64,000 nucleotides of DNA from Sabellastarte sp. h YS-2021 (lineage: Eukaryota > Annelida > Polychaeta > Sabellida > Sabellidae), in the NCBI GenBank assembly GCA_964017235.1, contig OZ024931.1:103310221-103374220 (forward strand). The letters are read 5' to 3'. The position numbers and the translations under genes were made by a program. This document shows positions 38,001 to 50,000 of the stretch, one piece after another; the stretch's first letter is position 1; every line of letters starts with the position of its first letter. Under the pieces are notes generated by a model that saw nothing but the letters and a program-made list of their open reading frames with translations, searched no databases and was not told the DNA's origin.

Positions 38001-41000
38001 ACTATTACCACGGAGTCCCAGAGGGTCGGCCTACTGCCAACAACCACTCCACACTTACACCACCCCAAACATAAAATAACCCGTGGTACTGGTAATACAC
38101 TTAACAAAAATAAGGCCACATATAAAAAAATATTGATAAATGAACTCCAATTATAGCCAATAATATGCCCATTTGTAACTTAAAATCCATGGGATTGTTT
38201 AAACTTTGTAAAAAAAAAGTCCAACACTCACACCATCCCTAGAGTTAAAGATTTTTGGCTAGCAACCACCAGCCACCAACCCAAAAACAGACAAACCCAC
38301 TAGTAAACATAACCACCAACCAAGGAACTGACACACAAATTTGGAAACAGAATTATCCCACCCCCAAAAAAATTCTACAAACACATGAACTGCACCCTCA
38401 ACACATCCATTTGGGTGATGATATTTTATAATGTTTTTTAAACAAGGAAACAGATTTCATTGGGACATTTGTAATATTTTAAAAGATATCATAAAAATTC
38501 TCTCTTACTTTCAGTTATTTGTCTATAATTGATTATAAATTTAAGGCAAATTTTGGGTGTAGTTTTTAAAGATTTGAGAGTTATGTTTGGCATGGGGTTT
38601 GTCTGTTTGTCCGTCTGTACAAGTTATGTTTGGCATGGGGTTTTTCTGTTTGTCCGTCTGTACAAGTTATGTTTGGCATGGGTTTGTCTGTTTGTCCGTC
38701 TGTACAAGTTATGTTTGGCATGGGGTTTGTCTGTTTGTCCATCTGTACAAGTTATGTTTGGCATGGGGTTTGTCTGTTTGTCCATCTGTACAAGTTATGT
38801 TTGGCATGGGGTTTGTCTGTTTGTCCGTCTGTAAAAGTTATGTTTGGCATGGAATTTGTCTGTTTGTCCGTCTGTACAAGTTATGTTTGGCATGGGGTTT
38901 GTCTGAAGCAAGCATAGCTCATTAATTGTTTTTGGAATAATTGGTAGTCCTGAAAAGGACTGTTATAGTTAGTCATGAAAAGGACTGGTTACTGTAGCAG
39001 GACTTATATTCTGCCATCTTGCCAGGCCACTGCTCCCTCATTATTGAAGTAGTCCTTCAGGTAATCCCTCTGTCTTTTGGCTTCTCTAGCAGGGTTTCTG
39101 TCTTGGCCTCCACCAGCAGCACCACCAATCAATCCATAATCACCAGGCACATCATCATCATCATCATCCTCCCCAGGCTGCTGACCATCATGTTGACCTT
39201 GATACTGGCTTCTCAGTATGTTGTGCAGAACCACACAGGTGAATACCACTTCTCTGACTGTTTCTGGGGGTAGTTCAATGGTGGTCCTCATCACTCTGAA
39301 TCTTGAAACCAGGATGCCAAAAGCGTTCTCAACAACTCTCCTGCCCCTTGATATTCTATAGTTGGCAATCCTTTCCTCTCTTATTAACATCCTTCTGCCA
39401 TAGGGTTTCATGAGCCAGGTCTTCAGGGCAAACGCATCATATTGCCACCTTAAAAGAGATTAATGACAACCTTAAAGTCCTTAATACATTATACAATTAA
39501 TGCTAAAGCTAAAAGAAAATGAAGAATATAAAGACCTTACCCGAAACACCTTGATGAGGTAAACCTATACCTAGACCCTGGGATTAGACTCCTGAAGACT
39601 TGGTTGTAGCGGATGTGCTCCCCCCCTCCCCTCTTTTCTTTCCGAGGATGACAGTTCTGAGGGGAAGGGTCTAGGACCTGTTGTGCTGCTACTACTGGCC
39701 CTAGATACATATTGTTGTCGTTTTCTGACCAAGTAAGGTCTTTTAGATAGAAATTTGTAAATGTGTTGTGAGCCTTCCAGTGACAGGCTTGCATGATCTG
39801 GTCGACCGATACCCCACCGTAAAAAGCCTTAGAGGCTGCGGCGGCCCTAATGTCATGCGCTTTTACTTGGACCAAGTCCAAGGCTTGTTGGTCTGCTTGT
39901 TTATAACAAAGTAGAATGGTTTGTTTCAATCAGGAAGAGAGAGTAGCAGGTCTGATGTCTGAGGTATGTCCTTTCTTGAAGGAGATGAAAAGGAGGGACT
40001 GAGAGCCTCTTAGGTCTTTGGTCCGATCCAAATAGTACCTCAGGGCCCGCACCGGACACAGGGTCCTGTCTTCTTTGAATTGTCTATCTACAATGGTAGT
40101 CAAAGCAGGAATAGTTACCGGAGACACACTTTGAGAACCTTCTCTTGCTAGTTGGTTTTTCGCTATGAAGTCAAAAGAAGGGAACAAGGCAACCTTTTCC
40201 CATTGGCCTAGATTAGATACTTTGTTTGCAACCCAGGCATGGATTTCGCTGCGGCGCTTGCCGGAGGCCAAAGCTAGCAAGAAAGCAGTTTTGAGGGTAA
40301 GATGTTTGAGGTCTGTGTCTTTCATAGGCTCAAAGGGTGCTTTTGTGAGCTCATTGAGAACAACATAAAGCTTCCACTTTGGAAGATTTCTGAAACTTTT
40401 GGGACAATCCCTGTGGAAACTGGAGAGTAACCTATGAAGGTCTGCATTATGTGCAATATGGTGGGCCATTGGGCGCAAAGTGTCAACGATGGCAGTTCTG
40501 TAACCATCAATGGTCAAGGGGCGCCTGTTTAGGTCTCGGTACTGCTACATGAAAAAATCTGAGATTTGTTTCACAGATGGAGTGGAGAAATCCACCAAAT
40601 TTTCCACTTTGACTTGTAGATGGTCCTTGTTGATGACCACTGAGGGGCAGCAATTCTCTCTGCCACCTCCACAGAGAAGCCTTGTTCTTGGAGTTGTCCG
40701 CTCCTAGACACCAGGCATGGAGGTTGAGCTGTTGCGGATTGTTGTGGAACACATACTTGTGGGACTGTTTGAGTAGAGTCGTTGACACTGGGAGTTGCAG
40801 TGGGATCTCTGTTGAGAGCTGCACTAGGTCCAAAAATCAGGGCATCCTGGCCAGCCTGGGGCTATTACGATGATCAGGCAATGGCATTGCCTGATTTTTT
40901 GGATCACCCTGTGAAGGAGAGCCGTCAGAGGGTAAGCATAAGCAATGAGACCCGTCCAGTTTATGTTCAGAACATCTATGTCCCAAGCCTTTGGGTCTGA

Positions 41001-44000
41001 GATTGGAGAGACGTAGAGAGGGAGTTAGTGGTTCAGATGAGTGGCAAACAGGTCCACATGAGGAGTGAACCACTTCTGGAAGATCTGTTTGAATACCTGT
41101 GGATGCAGTGACCATTCTGTTGACTGCACTTGTTGAACCTGGATAGGAGGTCGGCCATCACATTCAGACACCCTGGAATGTGTCTGGCCTTTACAGTTAT
41201 GTGATAGTGGTGGCACCAAGTCATGATCTTCCACAGGAGAGCGCACATCTCTACTGAGTGAGTTCCTCCTTGTTTGTTTATGTAGGCTACTACTGTCGAG
41301 TTGTCCGTTGTAACTAGAACTGTTTGGTCCTGGCACTGGTCCTTAAAATTTCGAAGGGCCAGTGAGATCGGCTTCAACTCTAGGACGTTTATGTGTAGCC
41401 TTTTTTCCTGGTCTGACCACAGACCCTTGGTAGATCTTTGATCTAAGTGAGCGCCCCAACCTTCGTTTGAGGCGTCTGTAAAGAGTTGGATACTGTGGTC
41501 TTTGGGATGAAGGTCTGAGCCTTTCATCACGTTTGCAGGATTCTGCCACCAATCTAGGTGTGCAGAAATGGCATCTGCTCCTTGAGATGAAACTGAAAGG
41601 GCCTCATGTGAAGGCGTCCCTCCGGAACCATCTTCTCCGTTGAGGCAAGCTACCCAATTAGCGACATCAAACATCTTGCAGTCAAAACATGTTTTGACTT
41701 GAGTCATAGGATCAAATCCTGAAGTTTGATCCATCTCTCTTGAGTGGGTCTTACAAGGGCTGAATCTAGATGGTATTCGTAGCCCACGAACGAAAACACC
41801 TGAGTAGGTTTCAGTTCTGATTTTTCCTGGTTTATTATCCACCCCAAGGACTGGGTTAGGTCTACCACTGCCCGAGTGTTCACTTGGGCTTCTTCCTGAG
41901 ACTGGGACCTGATCAGCCAGTCTTCCAGGTATTGGTGAAGTCTGACTCCTCTGGAGAGGGCCATGAGCTTCACTTCCTTTACGATCATTGTAAAGACCTG
42001 GGGGACTGTGGCTAGTCCGAAAGGAAGGGAGGTGAACTGGAACATCTGTGACCTGTGGCAAAACCTGAGGTATTTCCTTGAGTTTGGGTGGATGGGGATG
42101 TGAAGGTAAGCGTCCGATAGGTCTATCGACGATACCCTTTCCCCTGGAACCAGGGAGGTCCTGGTGGACTCCGGAGTTTCCATTTTGAACTTTTCTACAT
42201 GTAGAAAAGTGTTGAGCCTGCTTAAGTCTATTACTGGCCTCCACCTTTGGTGAGGCTTGGGGACTAGAAACAGGCGACGGTAAAACCCAAGAGATTTTAC
42301 ATTTTCCACCGTTTCGATAGCGTTCTTTGACAGGAGAGACTGGATACAATCTGCTAGAGCTTGGTCTTTTTGAAGGGTCTTGTACTCTGACAAAATCAAA
42401 GGAAATCTGACCAAGTTTGGCTTTGAGAGGAATGGCAGTACGTAGCCATTGGTGATAATGTTTAACACGTTTGATGAACATTTGTTTGTTTGCCAGTCTC
42501 TCCTGAAAGAACAGAGGCGGCCTCCTACTGGTGGACTGAGTGAGGCTTTGGAGGGGTCATCGGGAGGGGTTTCCACGCCCTCTTCCCCTATTATGGAGTC
42601 GAAAATGACCCCTGGAGCCTCTGAAGTTTGGTTTTCCCCTGCTGGAGGAAAATGATTGGTTACTGTTTTGAGAGGAGTTGCCCCCATAGGGACGTTTCCT
42701 GTAGGATCCTCTTTTCTTGTGGGGACCACGAAAGGTCTTATTCTGGTAGGGTCCGAAACCCTGAGAGTCTTTTGAGAGTCTTCACCTTCCTTGACTAATT
42801 GAAAAAGGACACATTCCTGAGTTCCTGACGTCTCGTCTCCCCTAATTGTGGTTGTAACAGGGTCATTTCGGCTTCATGCCTAAAAGCAAGCCAGTGTTGC
42901 CCATGGAATATAACTCCCTCTGGAGCATATGAGAAAGGCATTTGCTGAGACAAGTCAAGGCCCTGTGCTGGATAAGAAGTGTCTTGTTCCAAAGATCCAG
43001 GTATTCACAGGCTTCCTCGTATCCACGCTTTGCTGCCTTTTCAGGGTCGGCACCTTTCCTAATTTGAGATTTGACCTTCTTGAAGGTCGACTTCAAACTA
43101 TGCTGGCACTTTTCCAGAGTGGAACTGCAGGAAGAAGAAGTCTTGGCAAAGGTGGTAGTAAAGTTAAGCGTGGAGATATTCTGTCTCGCCTGGTGTTACA
43201 ATTCTTTGAGAATTGGTAGGGGAACCTTGCCCATAGGGGCCCAGAGGGCTTAGGAGAAATACAGATCTTGGCAAAGTCTGTATTTAGTTCTTGAATCTTG
43301 TCGTCATAACAAGGTTGTCCCACCTTGTACCACTTGGCAGTGGAAGGAGGAGCTTTGATGTATTTACCCTCAGGTAAATTTGCTGCTTGAAAGTCTTGGT
43401 CAAATTTATCAAAGGTGTTTTTGATAATAGAGTTCAGAGGCAGCATAGAGGAAGGGCCTCTTGGCCTGAGCTCCTGCCTGCCTTTCTCATCGTCAAGGCC
43501 CATGACTGCAGTAGAAGACCTGGGTAAGGAGTCCCTAGGGTCTGGAAGTTTGAGGATACGCCTGAAGGTATCCACCTCCTCTGCATACTGAGAGGGCATG
43601 TCAGACAGAGCTACTTCCCTGTAGTAAGGAGGATCTGGGTCATGTTGAGGATAGTCTTGATCAGTGTAGGTCTTCCTAGAAGGTTTTGGAGACCTATGTC
43701 TGAGCTCAGAGGACTGATCCTCTTCTGAGGAAGAAGGTAAATATCTGGACCTAGATTTGTGTTTTGATTTATCAGTATGTCTCTTGGCTCTGCTTGGGGC
43801 AGGCCGAGGATCGTCAGATTGATCAGAGTAGTGGTCCGAGGCAGAGCTCGGGACCACATCATACTGTTTGAAAGAGTGAGAAGATTTCTTTGGTTGGGCC
43901 GAGGGCAACCTCGAGGGTTCCTCGACAGAACTAACATTGTGACCCGAGGCGTCATCGTCTGATCTACCTCCACTTGAGAAGAAGTTTTATTGAGAGATTT

Positions 44001-47000
44001 CTGCAAATCTTCTCGAAGGGACTTCATTGCCTCTAAAATATTTTCCTGGCAAGCACCCATCTTTTGATCTAGTTGAATGTCTAGCCGAGATCCCAAGGAC
44101 TTCTCGAGCTTTGTTTCTAATTTCTGCTGTAAAGCAATACCTGGAGTAGGTGGGACAGTTTTAGCTGGAGTTCGTAATAATAAAGCCTCGAAGGCAAGAG
44201 GTTCAGGATGAGGTGGGGAAGTAAAAAGATGGTCAGCAGCACTCTCGAGGTCTGCTTGTGAGCCTGCAAAGGATTCAACAGAAATATCGCCCAATAAATC
44301 TAATTCTTGATCATTTTTGTCAGATTTTTTATCAGGTTTCTTTACATATCTCTTCCTATGGGTGATCTTGGATAATTGTTCTTCCGAAAAGGAAACACAA
44401 ATATCACAAGTCGAGATAAAAGTGACACAGGGATCATCTCCCTTACTTGCCTCTCTGCAGGTAGGACAGCACTTATGAGTATCGAAAGCATGACAAAAAT
44501 GATGGCATTTAGATGCACAGGGTTTATCTTTATTGGATTGATGAGAAGATATGTTCAAACGCAATAAAAGAGGTGAAACCCAATCACATTGAAGCCTAGC
44601 CGAGGCGAAAACTCACAACAGGTATAAAAGAAAAAGTTCTTATCCGACTGGACGGAAAGTTATGTAATACATGTATGTGCTTTGACAATTAATAAACAAA
44701 ATGGCTGAGAAAAGACATCCAACAATCAAAATGAACTGAGATATAAGTAGAAAACGGCAGAAAAAACTTCACAAAGATTCTAATATGGCGGCGGCCAACG
44801 AGAAAGGAGAAGACAAATGGGGTAGGTCACGTGACGACAACCTGAGGCTACGGCCAACTATAAATGTCTGTTTTTCTTAGATGCTGGCCGGGCCTGGCGG
44901 CCATCCGAGAACAGCATTCAGTCCCACATGGTAAGCTATTGTAGCACAATAAAAGCAATATTTTTCAAGATATTAGTGATTTAGTGAATGATTTTATGAA
45001 TTTTAATGCATTAAAACAAGCATTCTGATGCATGCAATTATCTCCTGCCGTATAAAAAATTAGTTGTACTAAAGACAGTGGAATATAGATTTTCTTGTGA
45101 GATGGAGGCACATGTAGAAGTGACATTAAGCAAGAGGCACTTTAATGTTTGCGTCCCAATGAATATTAATGAGTTTGCAGAAATGACCATCTTACTGTGT
45201 TTAATGTTTTTCCATTTATGACAAAATGCAAGGTTTCGTAGATGAATCTGTTTTTCTTGGGGTTTTTTTTGTTTATTTTGTTTATTTATTTATTTTTTTT
45301 TTGTTTTAAGCAAAAATTCAAGATGGCTGGGAAAACGATTTTTGGGAAAAGTCGCCAGTAGACTCTGCAGATACCCTGTGGGTAAAAAATTTTGTCAAAA
45401 TCGCTCATCTCGCTCTGTTTCCGAGATAAACCCGTATTTGTGCTTAACGCAGAAATTCAAGATGGCTGCCATAAGTGGCGGGTAAACGTTCTTTTGCAAA
45501 AAAAGCCAGTACACTCTGCAGATGCCCTACGAGTCAAAAATTTCATATAAATCGCTCTATCTCGCTCCGTTTCGAAGATAAACGCTTTTTTGCATTTTAC
45601 GCAGAAATTCAAGGGGGCCCCCAAAGTGGCGGGAAAACGAATTTTCCTAATAGTTGCCAGTAGAGTCTGCAGATACCCGGTGGGTCAAAAATTTTGTCGA
45701 AATCGCTCTATCTTGCTCCGTTTCCGAGATAAACGCGTTTTTGATAATTTTAAAGGTCATAGGAAGCATTTTTCACAAAAAAATGTGAAGTTAACTCAAT
45801 TCAATAGACAAACAACCTATAAGAATGAAAATTTGGTTTATTTTAAGAAATATATGGTACAAGAGCCATAAATACCATTAGAAAAAGTAAATATACCGAA
45901 GTGGAGTGAAAAGCCGACATATTGTTTTTCTCGTAGTAGATAATTGATGACATCATAGGTTCATAACAAAGTTCTGTTTAGTTGGAGATATAATGTATCC
46001 GGTATATATTTACAACTGGAGGAAGATAACATGTTTCTTTAAAGATTTAAGTGTTTGACAGAAAAAAAGCTCACCAGCCTTTATTTTTTTCCATATGCTG
46101 TTTTTTTTTTCTCAAGTTTTAAACCACTAACAGTTCTCACAAACCAGGAGAAACACTATAAGTACACTGGTCTTGGAATGCAGAAAGTGTAAACATCTGT
46201 ATGAGATACTGCCTCCTCCCATTTTTTTCATGGTTTTTAACTATGATGGGATAGTAGCCTTTCACAAGTTAGATATTTACTTAAAACTAAAAATCTGTTC
46301 ACAAATTCAAACGTTGTCATTAAAATGTACTGGATACGGTTTTTTTTTCCTTTAATCACTGGTACTTCTATCAAGATAAGGTATGATGTAAAGTGATGTC
46401 AAAATATGAAATTTGTTTTCATTTGCATGAATCATTTATAAAAATTATGCTGTTATAGTCAAATTTATTGAATATATTCTGAAAGAATCCTTATAGTTCT
46501 AACTTTTATATTATCAGTTCATGAAATAATTCAGTATATAATGGGGGTTTCCTTCAGATAGTAGTTCTTAAGTTTGACCTTAAGTGTGGATAATTTTAAG
46601 TTTTGGAAATTAGTTGTTAACATTTTCTTCTCAATTTAAGCCTTTGTTGAGACCAAGAAAAAGGAAATGTGTTTGGGGGAACTGTAATCTACACTATACA
46701 CTGTAGATGGCTAAACGCATTACAAATACCATGAAAGCATTGTTTACAGTGTGGGTGGGAAAGTTCTGAACTAATTTGGGGAACATATATCATTATCCTT
46801 GCTTGAGGCCCAGTTGTAAAGATAGTTATGTTGTATTTATTTCATCTCCTAGCAATAACTAGTTTTCAAAATTGAAAAAAAAATAACTATTAAAATTCAT
46901 CTCTGAGTTGAACCTGGTTGACTGCAAGATTTGTGATTTTTGTCCAACTTGATTAATACCTCTCTAAATAATTTTTTGTATGAAACAACTAAAAAAGATG

Positions 47001-50000
47001 TTCTCAAGGCTATTTCAGAAATTTACTATGGCAGACTGGTGTCTTATAAACAAATAAACTTCATAAAAACAGAAAATGTAATCTTTTAAATATATATGTA
47101 TGTACTAAAAGGCTTACGAAAATGATAGTTTGTTTACATTATCATGAACCTGTGACGTCAAGGATAGTACTTTTTACGAGAGTTGTCGAGTGATAAATAA
47201 TGGCAACAGTTGTGGAAATCTTGAAAAAGCAGACAGAAAGTGACTGAATATTCCATGTAACCTTGTCCAGATGCATCTTATTTTTACAGAAATTGAACTT
47301 TCATATGTATATGTAATTATTAATGAATGATCTGAAAATGCTTCCTATGACCTTTAAGATATTTGGCATTTACTTCTGTCATTATTTTGCTACAAATAAG
47401 AAAATAGCTATTACTCACTTATGGCATGCAATAGAACCCCAAACTACATGCTAAGTACAAAGTAGCTGTACAACATATTTTAGGAAAATACTGTAACTGA
47501 AATAGTTTTGGAGTTACAAAGGCTTTACTCAATGGTAAGAATTTCAAAGTAGCTATTTCTCAGCTATACAATGTGGGACAGCTCTGAAACTTTACCATGT
47601 GATAGCTTACCAAAACCTAGATGAACAGCCTATTTGAAAAGATTAGCCTAACTTTAATACTACTTAAGATATTTCACATTTACCTCTGTCATTATTTTGC
47701 TACAAATAACAAAATAGCGATTACTCACTTATGGCATGCTACGGAACTCCAAATTATATGTCATCTTATAGTTAAGGACAAAGTAGCTGAACAACATATT
47801 TTAGGAAAATACTCTAACTGCAATAGTTTTAGAGTTACAATGAGATTTACTCAACAGTCAGAATTTCAAAGTAGCTATTACTCAGCTATCCAATGTGCAA
47901 CAGGTCTGAAACTTTACTATGTGATAGCTTATCAAAAACTAGATGAATAACATATTTGAAAAGAATTCCCTAATTTTAATACTTTTGAAGATATTTGACA
48001 TTACTTGACATCATTATTTTGCTACAAATAAGAAAATAGCTATTACTCACTTATGCCATGGGACCCCAAACTATGTACCATCTTATAGCTAAGGACAAAG
48101 TAGCTTAACAACATATTTGAAGAAAATAGCATCGGAGATGCCCGTATCTCACAGCCTAGGGAAAAAATTTTAACACCATGAGATATAGAAGTACTGTATC
48201 AGTACAAAGTTCAGGATACTTTCAGAGCACAGTCAGTTATATAAAGGTCCAAACAATGTTTAAATGGAGAAAATAATGTCTAAAAGAAAGATAATGCATG
48301 TAAAGATGAAATATTAAAACACTATAATTCAATAACAAGATGACAGCATTAATCAGTAAACTAAAATTACAACACTCGTTATCTACATCTGCATGGCCGA
48401 ATTATGGTTTAGATGCTTTGAATATTACCATGCATACAGAAGTGGTAATACATTCAATGAATGCTTATGTGTGGTGTTGGAGCAAAATCTGTGGCTCACT
48501 TGATGAAATTCCATCTCTTACAATGGGAAGTTATAAAAGTAAAATTCGTAATAAATTCTAATATTACTTTAACAGTGCTTAATCTGCATCAAAAGACAGA
48601 CCCAAAGGTGCAACAAGATTTTAAAGTTCAGGGTCACTACAACAAGGTCAAAGGTCAAATTAAGGTCACACCATGATAATGCACAATTATAACCCCTAAC
48701 CAATGTCCCTACCATGCATCAACTTCCTAAACCTTACGGTTTCCGAGATATATCCCAGACAAGATTTTATAGGTCAAGGTCACTATGGCAAGGTCAAAGG
48801 TCAAATCAAGGTCACACCATGACGTTGCACACCTACACCCCCTAACCAATGTCCCTACCAAATATCAACTTCCTACACCTTACGGTTTCCGAGATATAGC
48901 CCAGACAAGATTTTATAGGTCAAGGTCATCTACGGCAAGGTCAAAGGTCAAATCAAGGTCAAACCATGACGATGCACACCTACACCCCCTAACCAATGTC
49001 CCTACCAAATATCAACTTCCTACACCTTACAGTTTCCGAGATATACCCTGGACAAGATTTTATAGGTCAAGGTCACTACGGCAAGGTCAAAGGTCAAATC
49101 AAGGTCAGACCATGACATTGCACATATACACTCCCTAACCAATGTCCCTACCCAGTATCAACTTCCTACACCTTACGGTTTCCGAGATATAGCCCGGACA
49201 AGATTTTCAAACTCAAGGTCACTACGGCAAGGTCAAAGTTCAAATCAAGGTCAGACCATGACATTGCACACCTACACCCCCTAACCAATGTCCCTACCAA
49301 GTATCAACTTCCTACACCTTACAGTTTCTGAGATACAGCCCGGACAAACTTTTTCCCGCCCGCCCACCCACCCGTCCGGACACCATGGGTGAAAACAATA
49401 CCCCGACAACCCTTAAGGGCTGTGGGGTAAGAAAGCTGTAACTGCAATAGTTTTTGAGTTATGAGTCCTTTACTCAAAGTAGCTAAAATTGCTATTACTC
49501 ACTTATCTTTAGGCCTAAGTCCATAAAACCCCCCAAAAAAATTCAAGGGCGTGAAAATTCATTGGGACAATTAATTTACAAAAAATCTGTAGCTATAGTA
49601 GTTTTGGAGAAATCTGCGTGACACATTAACGCACGCACGCACGCACATACAGGCATCATTTCATAATCTCCCTCCCAGCAGGAGATAATTATTTAAAAAT
49701 TTCATAGAAAAAAAAAATTAAGAAAGATCCAGGTCTTATACTGGCACAAAGGAATCTACCTGTGGCCTAGTACATATATGCAAAATAAGAGAGAAATCCC
49801 TTCAATAGTCAATGAGAAAACTGTGATAAAGTGTTGAAATTCCCTAACGGCTCTGGGGAACAGATGAACAGACAGATCTGCATGAATTTTACGATTTATC
49901 ATCCTTGATAGTTAAGGTATCTTTTAAAAGTAACAGCAGGTCTCTGGGCCTTGTATTTTTGGAGGAGAAGATGTTCATGCGGACGCGGATGCCACAGAGT

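Larger units (their letters stand above)
36300..39536. mobile_element. truncated PIF/Harbinger transposon inside DIRS-3
   Basis: The two genes typical of the superfamily are both here, facing each other: a MADF/Myb-SANT-like protein on the plus strand and the last exon of a Harbinger DDE transposase on the minus strand. The left side (36370-36930) is a GC-rich block packed with TAGTCCCAG/CTGGGACTA words and ends in a TATA box. The upstream transposase exons and the right terminus are missing: recombinase sequence of DIRS-3 starts at 39537. I could not identify the terminal inverted repeats, so the exact ends are uncertain. Confidence 0.78.
36113..44954 (-). mobile_element. DIRS-3: DIRS-type retrotransposon carrying a nested Harbinger fragment
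   Basis: This 8.8-kb insertion splits a family A unit exactly between CTCTAAAT and GCAATA, as the paralogue at about 32010-32030 shows. Inverted terminal repeats are 36155-36294 and 44798-44936; the right end is CAATAAAA as in DIRS-1 and DIRS-2. Coding is on the minus strand: gag (44564-42795), RT/RNase H (42729-40507) and recombinase (40517-39537). The space between the recombinase end and the left ITR (36295-39536), where the internal complementary region should be, is instead taken by a PIF/Harbinger fragment. Without it DIRS-3 would be about 5.6 kb, normal for the order. Frameshifts, a nonsense codon and an altered RT active site make it inactive. Confidence 0.92.

Noticed and set aside
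38529..38925. Three overlapping open frames of about 100 codons with repeated [13 protein letters not shown] peptides
   Set aside because: They are the three readings of a 43-bp minisatellite, equally open in all frames; no start context or protein family.
48785..49138. 117-codon frame with two [17 protein letters not shown] repeats
   Set aside because: A by-product of family C units; units of 146 bp do not preserve frame along the array.
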